Origin: Hofstenia miamia
Lineage: Eukaryota > Xenacoelomorpha > Acoela > Hofsteniidae
NCBI GenBank assembly: GCA_900660155.1
Contig: CABFPE010000496.1
Span: 117,533-162,197 of the forward strand
DNA: 44,665 nucleotides
Direction: 5' to 3'
Positions 1 to 11,025 of the stretch are shown here, in pieces; position 1 is the stretch's first letter; each line of letters begins with the position of its first letter. The notes under the pieces are model-generated. The model did no database searches and had not been told where the DNA came from. It saw only the letters and a list, made by a program, of their open reading frames with translations. The position numbers and the translations under genes are program-made.

Positions 1-31
<31 letters not shown>
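1..31. repeat. (TA)n microsatellite at window edge
   Basis: Uninterrupted TA dinucleotides from the first base. The tract probably continues beyond the window. Confidence 0.95.
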
Positions 32-34
<3 letters not shown>

Positions 35-181
35 AACTCTTAATATTAGAGTCTATGGCATCGACATCCAGTGCAAGTCTCTTCGATACGTACAAAATTA
101 AACATGTGAAATTTGCTTGTGCACACTCAGAATATTTCTGCAACGTTAATTATTATCAAATTAATGTAACCATACGCTTAC

Positions 182-347
182 CTACCGAAACATCAGATGG
201 CCTTCGAATTTCAGCAATGTTGTTTTCAATCCGTTCAATAGTTGAGAATACTGTTTCTAAAACGGCTTTATTGGAACAAGCTGCTTCAATTTTATTCAAT
301 CTGTCGATAGTTTGAAGCAAGGCTTCCGAATGTGGCGATTGCTCAAT
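182..347 (-). CDS. Formin internal exon (end of FH3 domain)
   Basis: Minus-strand exon. The acceptor is AAGTATTTAG at 348-357 and the open frame starts IEQSPHSEALLQTIDRL in phase 0. It continues with amphipathic helices (KAVLETVFSTIERIENNI) and ends in SDVS. Two overlapping donors are visible: GTAAGC (exon end 182, the stronger consensus, used here) and GTAGGT (exon end 186). The segment aligns with the SPxSxQLLxxLxxL helices near the end of the FH3 region of INF2-type formins. It is the last exon in the window; the next one (towards FH1/FH2) is beyond position 1. The plus-strand ORF at 55-315 is its shadow. Confidence 0.75.
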
Positions 348-3300
348 CTAAATACTTCATTCTATATGAAAATGTTAATTTTCTATACCTTAAAAAACAA
401 ATCATTCCACTTTTAGAAACTTAAATATTGTGTTTAAAATGCAAACCTGGACAAAATTATAAAACATTGATATGATATTTATTGAAAAAACTTGATGAAT
501 GTAATTTTCATGTTGAATTTCCGTTGGACAATTTGTAAGAACCTAGTAATAGTCTTTGCTAATAATATCCATGATCGTCAAAATTCATTTTCTAATTAAT
601 TTTCAATCTTAAAAATGAACTTAGTACTGTCGTAAAGCACTTCAAGAAAAATATAAGTAATCTATTATTGAATAAGCAAAGCTTATTGTTCAAAAGTAAA
701 ACTAATCGTGCATATGCAATTAGTTTTTTTAAATATATTGTCATGCCCTCATATATTTTAGAACTAAATTTTTCTCAAACTGATGTTTGTGATAGAAAAA
801 GAGTAAATCAGAACATGCTGGAATCCTTCACGTGGAATGTTCTTATTCTTGAGTCTTGTACATATCATAAGATTGAAAGCAATAATTGGAATACCAAAAA
901 ACAAAAACCAGTTTCTTTTATCCAAACAAGTCTTCTCAACTGGAATATTACTTTTTTGATCATCATCATCATTACGAAATGGTGACCCTGACCTGCCTAG
1001 GCTCAAGAGATATCCAACCTTAGATTCAAATGAAGTTACAGAGCGAAATAAATTTTTTAGGGTGTTTTTCAACAGCCTAATGAACTTAAATGCAGCAATC
1101 ATATTTTCCAAGATAAAGAATTTAAAGGAATCATATATCAAAAATATACACTTGAAACATCAAGTTTGATCATTTTTTTGAAAGTGATTCGCGAGATATA
1201 TCCAAAAGAATACAAAAGAAGTAAAGTTATATATATATATATATATATGCTAGTAAATATTTTCGCATAAAGGCACATGTAATATGCCTGGACAATGTAA
1301 GGTATTATTTTTGGTTAGTTCAGTTGTTTAAATTGAAGCTTGACATACTTGAAATACTTCTTACACAATTTTTCAATATTGGATTTCAAATCTAAAAAAG
1401 ATTTATCTGATGCAATATAATATTTTGGCTGAACGGTTGAGAAATTCTTGACGAAAAGCATTAAGAGAACATTCAGTTTTTAGAATAAAAGTAAATTGAA
1501 TAATTTTAATTTCTGTATCATAAAAGCGTTTTCTTATCTTTTACGGAAGCACACCTGACTTTTAGAGAAGGTAATCGAACAGTAAACTATAGTAACATAC
1601 AAATTATATATTCACTAATAGCTGCTTCAATGGACTTCCCTGACATTTAAGGATATTATGAAGAAAAACTGTTGTGATAAAAACTAAAAACGTTTAAGCA
1701 GAAACTCTGCAAAACAAAATACGTATCAGTCTTGAAAATTAGTGCACTGCATGTCCTGAAAGTGAGTAGGTATCCTTCCCAGTCCCTGGCGAACAACTCG
1801 TTCCTATTGGATCTCAATCCATTTGCCCTTTGTTTGCTGATGTAATCTTTGCTCGATCAAGTTGTTTTGATTTATACTTTTGATAAATAAGTTTTTGGAT
1901 TCTTTTCCTAGCATTATTTGCCTTCCTTGTTCTTGCTCCAGTTTTCAATTTACTAACATTTCCTAGAATAAGTTTGACATAAATTATGCTCTTTAGATTT
2001 CAGCCAATCACAATTTAGGAATGATTTTGAATTCGAGTAGCAACTGTTTGTACGTTTTTGGAAATATGCTAGATCTGCCTCTATCACAGAACTATTAGGA
2101 AAATTTTCACATTATCAGAATAGACTAACACATTGGGATTGCATGCTTTCTAAGACCAATATTTGATACATAATAAAGATTCTTAGACATTCTGCTCGAA
2201 TCAATGAAGCACCTCGAAATAACAAGTCCCTTATAATCGTCCCATAAATTTGTTTGTTGGGAGAGTTCCAAAAATGAACCAAAAAATGAAGACTGTTTTA
2301 ATAAAATTCTGACAGAACGCAGGAGGTCATTATTTTATTTATGTACAACCGTCTCGGGACCAAATGCAAACTGACAACACTAAGCTTGTTCTCAAATTTG
2401 AAATGGTTGAATCCAGTCTATCAGATTACCATAGATGTAAAAATATTGCTGAAAATGGAAGAAACTAAGTGTGACCCGTTCAGTAATCTTGAAGAATTAG
2501 TTTTATACAATTCTGGGTGTTAGGATCAGCATCATGAGCGAATTAATTCGTTTTCATGTAATTGTAACAAAATAGAAAATGTATTTAAAACATTTCGAAA
2601 GATGGAAACGTGTAAATGGGTTATTTTGTGTTTTATTTCCTTTGTAGGAAAAGAAATTTCTAAAGGTGCATGTCGTAGATATTTCTGTAAATATCTTGAA
2701 TTCCATTCATTGCTTAAAAATCCTTTTCCAGTTTTACAGATTGTAATCTAATATAGTCGATCAAAATCCTTTTACTGGGTTTAAAATGACATCCAAGCCT
2801 TACTGAAACGCACCTGCACAAAATCAGAGTTTACTGTGTCTCTGGAGATTACGTGCAAAATCAGGCCTCAATGTGTCGGTGAGCATGCAACTTTATAGAA
2901 CGTAAATATAGAATTGAACACTTCACTGTCATGTATAACTTTCAGAATTTGACCTTCTTTATTAGCTAAAAATTATTAAAGAATTGTTTGTTTTTGGTTA
3001 TGATATTTTTATATTTGAATTCTATCTAAAAGCTTGTTTTGCATTGACATAACATGACTACATTCTTTAAAACTTCCATCAACATGCGATAATTCACCTT
3101 TATCATTTCTAATATTGTATTAGTCATGAGTAGTTAATATGTCAATGAAAAATTCAAAATATTTAATCGGCCTCCATGTAGGACCACAATTGCTAGAACA
3201 TGGGTGAAAATTCCAATTCAACTTTTCTTAATTCTAAGTATTATTAATAATGATAATAAATGCTCTTTCGAATTAGTAATTACATCAGAATTCTCAACTT

Positions 3301-3411
3301 CTGATAATCAAGCTTTTGTTCTATCATAAAATGTAACAAATCCAATTTAACACAGAACATTGCCAATTTTAAGTGGAGTTGCGTGATTTATTTGAACAAA
3401 TTTAAATCATA
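348..3411. other. AT-rich intron, no recognised gene
   Basis: Lies within the formin intron between the exons ending at 347 and starting at 5078. It holds a short (TA)n tract at 1229-1248. Small ORFs at 668-985 (plus), 764-1141 (minus) and 2341-2523 (plus) show no family motif and no convincing splice context. No transposon termini were recognised. Confidence 0.6.
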
Positions 3412-3437
3412 TAGTTGGCTGCAAAAAAAATGAGACT
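3412..3437 (+). repeat. Left terminal inverted repeat of Tc1 element
   Basis: 26 bp, an exact reverse complement of 4678-4703, preceded by the TA target duplication. Confidence 0.93.
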
Positions 3438-3642
3438 GAACACCTATTTTTTCACGGTTTTTCGAAACGTATTGAGACGTTTTAGAGGAAAACTATAAAA
3501 ATAAAAGACAACGAGAATTTTGTGAACTTTAAAATGGTCAAACAAAAAAGTTAATTAATTAAACTGGTACTTCGTAATTATTGGAAAACACTTACCAAAC
3601 AAATTTTTTTGCTTTGCAAAGTTTCTACTTGATTTCTTCGGA

Positions 3643-4583
3643 ATGGAAACGTTGGAACAGCTTGAAAACGCCTTTGCGACATCGCAAATTTCTCGATCAA
3701 CTTATTTTCGAAAGCTGAAAAAAATTCGACAAGGAGAATCTCTCAAAAGAAGAAAAGGAAGTGGACGCCCTCGAAAAATTATTGGAAAATTCATTCAGAA
3801 AACAGTCGCAATTGCTCTCAAAAATCCCTATATTTCTGGGAAAAAAATTGCAAACCGACTTCAAACTGAAGCCGACATCTCTGTGCATGAAACCACAGTT
3901 CAGAGAACACTGAAAAAAAGTGGAGTTACAAAAATTGGCAGAAAAAATCGACTTCTGATTACAAAAGAACATCAAGAAAAAAGATTAAATTTCGTGAAAG
4001 ATTGGAAAGACTACACTTTTGAAGATGTTTGGATAACTGATGAGTGCGTATTTCAACTACACAGAAACAAAGTACAAGTGTGGTCTTCAAAGAAATTTCC
4101 AAGACCAACAAAAGCGGTTCCAAAGTTCGACCAAAAATTATGGTTTGGGGAGCACTTTCCTATCGTGGGTTTTATTTGAAAATTTTAGACGGAAAAGCCA
4201 CAATCGACAGTCAAAGATATTGCCAAATTATAGCTGAATTTATGCCTTATGCTGATGCTTTATATGATGATGGATGGATACTCCAACAGGACGGAGCAAC
4301 CCCGCACACGTCAGCAAAGACAAAATATTGGTTTTCTGAAAATAATATCCAGTTTTTGCAATGGCCACCAAGTTCTGCTGATGTTTCTCCAATCAAAAAC
4401 GTGTGGCAGATATTGAAAAATAACGTTGAGATGAAAAATCCGAAAAATATATCCGATTTAAAAGAAAAAATCCAAGAAAGCCAACACATTTTGACATCTG
4501 AAATGAAGTCCAATTTAATTAAATCAGTTTCAGTTTGTTGGAATGAAGTTATTTCTACAGGAGGAAAACAAATTAGACTTTGA
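3643..4583 (+). pseudogene. Tc1-like DD34E transposase, frameshifted
   Basis: Cut-and-paste transposase in two overlapping frames. The N-terminal part (3643 to about 4120) starts METLEQLENAFATSQISRS, has a GRPRK hinge near residue 42 and a second helix-turn-helix region (ISVHETTVQRTLKKSGV). The first catalytic Asp is in ITDE. After a single-base indel around 4110-4127 the frame continues as RPKIMVWGALSYRG, then the second Asp in LQQDGATPHTS, then SPIKNVW and a stop at 4581-4583. Exactly 34 residues separate the second Asp from the third catalytic position, as in DD34E, but that residue is Lys (AAA at 4395-4397) where the family has Glu (SPIENVW). So both frame and active site are damaged. The start is the first Met after the left TIR. 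Confidence 0.9.
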
Positions 4584-4677
4584 TGCTTTTTACTTATAGT
4601 CCTTTAATGTATCTTTAAAATCTTACCTTTCTTGAGTTGTTACGTTCAGTAGTTCAAAAGTAATATGCCTTTTTTCT

Positions 4678-4703
4678 AGTCTCATTTTTTTTGCAGCCAA
4701 CTA
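4678..4703 (-). repeat. Right terminal inverted repeat of Tc1 element
   Basis: 26 bp, an exact reverse complement of 3412-3437, followed by TA at 4704-4705. Confidence 0.93.
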
Positions 4704-5077
4704 TATTAGATTTTCGAATAAAACTATATGTCCCAATCATGCTTAATATATTGTCTCACAAATTTTTCCTACTTTTTTCTGAAATTTCTTGCTTTTTTCG
4801 ATAATAAATTATATTTATACTTTGCTGTAAATATTCATTTCTCAAACCGTTTGTGTTACTTATACATTTATACATATATATATATATATATTATACTAAA
4901 AATGTTTAAAAATGAATTAAGACTCTAGTAGTTAGTTATAATCGAACCAAAAAGCGAAAATTTTTGGACTGCAATTGTATAGACTTTAGCAATTTTCACT
5001 TTTGTGTATAAAAGTACTCTGCATTATTCATCACACTGAAATATTAGACCCTAAAATGCAAATTTGGAAAATCTAAC

Positions 5078-5210
5078 CCTTTCAAGGAGCCTTATGAATC
5101 TTCCGGACCGATCAGCAGCAACTGTTTCACCCAATAGAATGTCTTCATCTTCTGCCCTTAGAAGCATAAATGCTTCCTTCTGCATAATGAGTCCGCGATG
5201 TGATTTAAAT
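5078..5210 (-). CDS. Formin internal exon (FH3 acidic helix)
   Basis: Minus-strand exon of 133 nt entered in phase 2. The acceptor is T-rich and ends GTATTAG at 5211-5217. The frame reads FKSHRGLIMQKEAF, then MLLRAEDEDILL, then GRFIRLLER. The last GT before the stop gives a weak donor, AGG|GTTAGA, and leaves phase 0. The piece LIMQKEAFMLLRAEDEDILL matches the remembered INF2 segment around LIQLEAFEEAKAEDEEELL, which supports both frame and gene. The upstream exon (17482) ends in phase 2 and the downstream exon (347) starts in phase 0, so both joins work. The frame would run on to a stop near 5051 if the donor were not used. Plus-strand ORF 5064-5333 is a shadow. Confidence 0.75.
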
Positions 5211-6282
5211 CTAATACATAAAAATGTTAACTTGGCACATACTAATTTACGAAAACTAATTTTGCCGGAAGTTTTAGATAAATATTTGTCTGAGATTAAA
5301 GACATTTTTTTAAAACATGAAACATATATATGATCTGTTTACTGAACGCATAGTGCAAATGCTAATGCTGATTTACATACCAGTACATCAAAATGTCAAA
5401 TAAAAGGAATGCTTCGTTTATTGTTGCATTTCAAGATTTTTTAGAAAAAATGTGTTTCTAGGGTTTAAATAAAACTTCATCAAACTTCAAAATAAAAATT
5501 TGGCACTCTGAAAAATAAGTCCATGATAATTGGACTTTTATTTGTTCAGATCTTAAAGTATTGAAACGCGTGCATTAACATTCAAATAAATTACTTGATG
5601 TAATTATCTCTCTAATAGGAATTGACAAACCCATTAGAATGGGTAACAATCGTGAGTCTCAAATACCTTGATTTCATGTAAATTTTTACCCACTTAGGTT
5701 GTATTTTTTAAGATACTTTCAATGTCTTGAAGTCAATGCTGCCTTTGGAAACCAGTAATCAATATCGGAGTTGCGAAAAAAATCTTAGAACTTCAACCCA
5801 CTTCATACCATAGTCCTCAAATGGGGACCATGCCTTTAAGTGTACGCCTGATGTTTATTTTTAAATTTCACCCTAATTTCTTTTATTGATTGTTTAAATC
5901 TGTGAAATTTCTAAGGCTTTGTTGCGTCAGCATTGGTTTTACTGTTGCTTCACATTTTTTGATATTTCCTAAGGTATGTCTCTCAGGTAATATATTACTT
6001 ATGCATCAGTTACTTCAACAAAGATTTGACCTCTTTATATAGTGCATTTATTTTGTGATTGAAAAATTTCAAGTTTTTGACTTTTTGCTAACATTTCATA
6101 CCAAGGTCCGCAAATGAGGACCATGCAAAATATCATACGATAACACTTCAAAAGACGCTTTGCACATGGAATTCTCTTAACATGATTTCTAAAAGTACAA
6201 TGTCTGAGAAATTGCCAATTCCAAATGCATTATGTAGGTCTGATATGAAATTCATTAAGATTGCTGAAAATATATACAATAT
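5211..6282. other. Intron, one ~25-bp dispersed direct repeat
   Basis: No gene was recognised. A motif of the form CCAxxGTCCxCAAATGxGGACCATGC occurs twice in the same orientation (about 5810-5835 and 6099-6125). Each copy has self-complementary GGTCC/GGACC ends. Origin unknown. Confidence 0.45.
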
Positions 6283-7073
6283 ATGGTATTTCTACTCGTT
6301 TTTCCCCTTTTGTTCGAATTTTTTCCCTTTTTCACATATTTCTTTCCCTTTTCTGAAATACTTTTATCCCCAAACCAAATATGCTTTTTCTATCATGAAA
6401 ATATTGTAATACAACATTAAAGTGATTTTTAAGAGCATATAAGCTCCTAAAGAGAAAAACGATTTACCAATTCAATAAAATTTTCGAATTCCACAGCTTC
6501 ACAATTTTTCAGAATATGGCTATAATATCCAAATCGGATTGTCAACTCATTAACAGAATCCAATATCAGATTCTGAAAACTTTCAGTAAAACCAGCAATC
6601 TCCTTACACGAGAAGCTGAATTCTACAGGTTCAGCATATACCAATAAGGCGAAAGAATATTGGATAATTAAATCATTTTCTATGTAAAATTCTTCATAAT
6701 CAATTAATTATTGTGTATTCTCGCATTATCCATCACTAAAGCACAGTTCTTAAGAATATTTTTTTTTCAAAAAAAGGAGGAAAGATTATTCACGGATTTT
6801 TTTGAATGAGAAATTATGTGAAAGCTATAGAATTTGAAGATTATAATTGAATTGGTAATTGTTTTTTTAATAGGGATTTTTATGTTTTTAAAAATCACTT
6901 TTATGCTGCATTATAATGTGTTTATGATAGAAAAGCATATTGGGTTTGGGGAAAAACGGTGTTCTTATGAAAAAAACGATGTGGTTTGGGGAAAAAGTAT
7001 TTCAGAAATAGGAAAGAAATAAGTGAAAATAGGAAAAATTCGAACAAAAGAAGAAAAACGAGTAGAAATACTA
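6283..7073. repeat. Long imperfect inverted repeat
   Basis: Sequence from 6283 rightwards (GGTATTTCTACTCGTTTTTC...) recurs as its reverse complement ending near 7073. The match continues inwards through GAAATACTTTT, CCCCAAACC and AAGTGATTTTTAA to about 6515 on the left and 6795 on the right. Arms are therefore about 230-280 bp, with an extra ~38-bp block carrying a second CCCCAAACC in the right arm. The left arm contains the 3' part and donor of the exon-like ORF at 6468-6615. The right arm holds a decayed copy (6823-6865) with stop codons in the corresponding frame. No TIR or target duplication was identified, so it may be a foldback element or a local inverted duplication. Confidence 0.75.
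6468..6615 (-). CDS. Candidate alternative formin exon
   Basis: Minus-strand open segment of 148 nt. With the acceptor GAATTCAG (AG at 6616-6617) it enters in phase 2 and reads FSCKEIAGFTESFQNLIL, then DSVNELTIRF, then EAVEFENFIEL, before the donor TTG|GTAAATC, leaving in phase 0. These are the same phases as the 5078-5210 exon, so either could join exon 17482 to exon 347. A second possible acceptor seven bases upstream (exon start 6622) would be phase 1 and not fit. The peptide is helical and weakly parallels the FH3 segment encoded at 5078-5210. It is open while its inverted copy (6823-6865) has stops. It could instead be a decaying exon duplicate or part of an unrelated element. Confidence 0.4.
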
Positions 7074-8480
7074 TAGCATGAGAGTGGATCAAAGATCAAG
7101 AGGGTGAAGCCATACCATTTCTCCTCTGGATACATCTCTAAGTTGAGCATGTTTCTAGTTTTAAGATGACGGTATGAAATTTAGTGTCAGGTTACTAGAA
7201 AAAGGGGTGAAAATCTTAACAAGCTCAAATCTAAGAAAATCTAAAAGCTCATGTTCACATAGATATTGAAAATTTGAATTTTGTTATTTTAATGTCCTTA
7301 TGCTAATGATAAGAACTTCTCGAAGTGCTCTTACTGTTGATGATGTATATTTAGTTTCGAACATTGTGTAATCTTGAAAATCTCTTCATTCTCATTTTCT
7401 CTTTTTTTAGCTAAATATTTCTGTTCTTAGTTCAATTTGTCGCTTCTTACTTTTGGAGTTTAACGCAAAGTTTTCATCGATTACAATCCCATTGAAGATT
7501 ACAAAAAAATTAAAAAATATAATTATTGAACTGAATCGGTAATTGATGTCCGAGTAATTGCAAGTTACTATAGCAATAATTCAACTGAGAAATTAACAAT
7601 TTTATGATTTTTAGCAACAAAAAATTTAGAAATAGAATAATTACTACCTGAACTCGCAAGGCCAACCCAACCTGAACATTTGCTATCCAAGTATTTAAAC
7701 AAAGAGAAGGAGAGAAGCCCTAAAAGCTCTTGGGTGCAATGTGCTCCCTACGTGCTAATAAACCAAAACTCAGTGCAAGCCTCAGCTCGTGCAATTTAGG
7801 TGCTGCAAGAAAATATAAAGCATAACGAATGAAAAGCAGTTGTGTAAAGCCCTATCCCTATACATGTCGAAGTGCCGATGTGATGGGCTTGCAAAGCTAT
7901 ACCTGAACAAGGCACCCTTGGCAACGATCAGTAATTTAGAAAAGCATTTTTAAGAAATTACGTACACAACAACAATTAAGCAGTGAATAAATTCTATTGA
8001 ACCTTGTTTAACAAAAACATCATATTTAAAGAAAAAAAAACTAGAAATAATAAACAAAACGTGGCACTAAAGCATACCGTAAATATGAACAGGTGCCTCG
8101 TACCTTTTGTACAATAATAACAAAGAAATACTGCACGGCAGAAATATTAAACATTCAAAATAGGACAGATTGTCTAAACCGATGACGTCAATCGAGGCAT
8201 TTACAAATTCATTTAATTGGGCACAATTTAACATTTAATAATATCGAATTACTAATTGCGAAATGTTTCTGATTGCAGAGGGTGATGCCACAATACCTAC
8301 TAAATTTCTTCATCATAAAATCATTTTGAATAACCTCATTGAAAATGGGTAGAGAATTTAAATTCGGTGCACTATACATTTGCAAGTTTGGACTGTTAAA
8401 AACCGGACCTGATTAATATCTAGAACACGCAATTAACTGAAATGCATATACGTATATAGATTAGCACCATAGCAGCTATT
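7074..8480. other. Intron, nothing recognised
   Basis: AT-rich sequence with a slightly more GC-rich stretch at about 7660-7960. I see no ORF, TIR or RNA-gene signature there; an old SINE cannot be excluded. Confidence 0.5.
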
Positions 8481-8483
8481 CCA

Positions 8484-9074
8484 GCGTGACTGGTGTGACA
8501 TTTGGAGAAATTTTGAGGAAAACAACTTCAAATTATGTGAGATGAAAAAGAAAAATTGGAAAAATTTTCAGCAGCTTCTGAGAGCATACCACAAAGATGA
8601 AAAACAGCTATAGATATTCAGTTTTTAGTGAGACCTCTTGAAATCATGGCCAATTTTTCACTTGTGACTCGCGTGACATCTAGAAATAGAAAATTTCTAA
8701 CTGCAGTGGGAATATGTTCAATTCCTAGTAGACCAGTTACTTACAGAAGCTCTTATTCATTTTGAAAGTAAGCCAAACATAGATTTAAAGGTAGAAAATT
8801 ACAAAAACTTCAGGCCTACTTTTTCCCCTATTTATGCCCTCAGACATTTGTGACTGATGTGACAGATTTTTGTGACTCGCGTGACACAGTAGAGGTTTAC
8901 TGAAAACATTTATGAATTAAACAATACCAGTTAGCTTTATCTTATGAAATGCTTCTCTGTAGTGTACAATGGAACTATATAGTCAATCAAAAAGAAAAAA
9001 AGTAATCATACAATATGGAAAAAGGTGCATTTCACCAGGTTAACTTTAGTCTAAATTTGTGACTCGCGTGACAC
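8484..9074. repeat. Spaced TGTGACTCGCGTGACA motif repeats
   Basis: The motif occurs at about 8663-8678, 8869-8885 and 9058-9073, with diverged versions (GTGACTGGTGTGACA, GTGACTGATGTGACA) at 8485-8500 and 8848-8863. Main copies are separated by about 160-170 bp of unrelated-looking AT-rich sequence. The CpG-containing core stands out against the AT-rich background. It could be the conserved core of a degenerate ~185-bp tandem repeat or a binding-site cluster. Function unknown. Confidence 0.7.
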
Positions 9075-9719
9075 CACCAGCGAAACTCTCTTTTGTGTTC
9101 CATTAGCACCCAAATATTTTTAACTAACAAGTTTTGATAGTTGAATCATCTTTAATGGACTAAGTTCTAAGGTTTTTGCACAAAAATAGCCTTCTCTTTG
9201 CATGCAACATCTGAAAATAAGCTAAACTTAGCTCAATTCTTTTTTTCCCCCGAAATAATTAAAAGTAGGTGCTTCTGTTGAAAGAGCACAGGATATTGCA
9301 CACAAACTAAAATTTGTAAAATTTCAATCATTTGGACCTATAAGAAGTCATTTCTATAAGTTTTGGTGTCAAAAATAAAATTTGAAATTTTGCCTTGGGT
9401 GTTAACAATGGCTGATAGAATGATCATCGATTGTGAACAATAAATGTAAAACAGTGAAAGTAGTCAAAAAGTATCCGACTTATAAAAATAAATTAAACTG
9501 TTCTAATCTTTTCATATCCGGAAAATCATTTTTTTTCCTAATCTTTTTAGTACAAATTGTTCAGTTCGGCCTAGCTCATTTTTTTGATAAAATATTAGCC
9601 TTGAGAGCTGGATCGAAGTGATGCTCAACCTGTTTACAACTCTCACGTCCACAGTACTGAAATAATGTTTTAGTTCAAATTGCAGACTATTTCATCTATA
9701 TAATTTTCAATATCCATAT

Positions 9720-10418
9720 ACAGTACTGGAAACATGTATTTGACCACCTTGCTATTTTGAGTAAATAGTAAACATTCATTGGACAGTGTGTGGTTAAAAT
9801 TATAACTAAGTGTTACTTTGATGAAGAAAGGAAAATTTGAATGTCTAATACCATAAATATGGAGAATAACAATTGGCTACTAATTTTTAATCAAAATTAG
9901 AAAACTTGTATTGGAAAAATGTATTTGGCCATTGAAAAAAATTTTAACAAATGAGCAAATCCGAAAAAAGAACATTCAAAATAAGATACATAAATTAATA
10001 ATTGATGAAATAAATGCACTTAGCAACAAAAATGTTTCTTTTAATATTTTGTAGAGGTCCCTTTGAGCGAATAACAGCTTCAAGACGATCAGGGATTGAA
10101 GCAAAATGCCTTTCAATAAAGCTGTTGGGAATTGCTTAAAATTCTTTCTTTATTGCCCTCCACAGCTCGTCTTCAGTGTGAAGAGTATGCTGTCCAATTC
10201 GATATTTGACCTCTTTCCACATATTTTCGATAATTTTAAGGTCTGGAGATTGGCCAGGCCAGTCAGCAACCCATTATTGTAGAGGAAATTTGTCATTTCT
10301 TTTGAGGTATTACATGGAGCACCATCCTGCTGGTATATTGATCATTTTAAGGATTGGCAAGAGTTCCTTTTCTAGAATCCAAGAATATTTAGAGCTTAGG
10401 AGAGTACCAGTGATGTGA
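9720..10418 (-). mobile_element. Tc1-type element remnant, one end
   Basis: The left end reads ACAGTACTGGAAACATG at 9720, resembling the CAGTACTGG terminus at 18942. From about 10045 to 10415 the minus strand encodes the C-terminal half of a Tc1 transposase. The other half and the second terminus are missing: the homology stops at about 10418, where a hAT-related sequence begins. The piece was probably truncated by that junction. Confidence 0.75.
10045..10415 (-). pseudogene. Tc1-like transposase C-terminal remnant
   Basis: Reading the minus strand gives SSKYSWILEKELLPIL, then (after a frame change) YQQDGAPCNTSKEMTNFL with the second catalytic Asp. Next come DWPGQSPDLKIIENMW with the catalytic Glu, then KEVKYRIGQHTLHTEDELW, and the tail IPDRLEAVIRSKGTSTKY. 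These are the order and motifs of Tc1 transposases, broken by a frameshift and at least one stop. The N-terminal DNA-binding half and the first Asp are absent. It lies antisense to any plus-strand ORF and in the same orientation as the formin gene. Confidence 0.85.
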
Positions 10419-11025
10419 AAGTAATAAAAGTCATATTTTTTGTTGGTCTATTTTTTTGCAGTCTCTTAAAATTAGATGGTTGTCAGACCTGAGGTGCAGT
10501 TTAATAGGAAGTTATAAACTCATAAAATGATATATTTTTTTTGAAAATACTGCAATATTTGTGGTGTGTGTCATATTTTGCATAGTTTCATTAATTTAGG
10601 AAAAAAACTGAAAAATTAATTAATTCTGGATTGTGACTGCTTTAAATTATTTGANACCCAGTAGCCGCCGCATTTCCAGGACTGTTAATATGTATGGTTG
10701 CAGCTGGAAAAATATTAACAGAACTATATACATGTACATTATTTCATGGATTCTGCAAGGCACGCCTGTTGCAGAATTGTATCTTGCTTTTAAACAAAAT
10801 ATCTGAGGGTTGACAATCTAATTGATTCAATTAAGGGTTCTATCATAAGATATCAAAGTTGTTCAATGTTTGATAGAGTTGAAATTCCACCAGATGTTGG
10901 TATTACTCCGATCCTTGATCTTGGAAATGATACCTGTTCAATAAACTCCTATATCAGGTCACGATTATAAAATAACTGTTCCACTGCTATAATGGTAGGA
11001 AGAGGTAATGGACATTTAATCGGAA

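Larger units (their letters stand above)
3412..4703 (+). mobile_element. Tc1/mariner-type transposon, near full length
   Basis: The 1292-bp element is bounded by perfect 26-bp terminal inverted repeats (3412-3437 and 4678-4703, beginning TAGTTGGCTGCAAAAA) and flanked by TA on both sides (3410-3411 and 4704-4705), the canonical Tc1/mariner target duplication. It contains one transposase reading frame, now broken (3643-4583). It is inserted in a formin intron, opposite to the host gene. Perfect termini and only a few coding lesions indicate a fairly recent insertion. Confidence 0.92.

Noticed and set aside
55..315. Plus-strand 86-codon ORF starting MASTSSASLF
   Set aside because: The minus strand has the splice-bounded formin exon; the plus ORF has no domain and runs through that exon's donor.
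3697..3975. Minus-strand 92-codon ORF in the Tc1 element
   Set aside because: Phe/Ser/Asn-rich antisense of the transposase; no motif.
4040..4237. Programmed frameshift making an active two-frame transposase
   Set aside because: No slippery heptamer is visible at the frame change, and the catalytic Glu is also lost, so ordinary decay explains it better.
5064..5333. Plus-strand 89-codon ORF
   Set aside because: It is the antisense shadow of the formin exon, whose minus-strand peptide has the family match and splice sites.
6468..6622. Alternative acceptor making the exon start at 6622
   Set aside because: It gives entry phase 1, incompatible with the phase 2 exit of the 17482-17675 exon; the AG at 6616-6617 fits instead.
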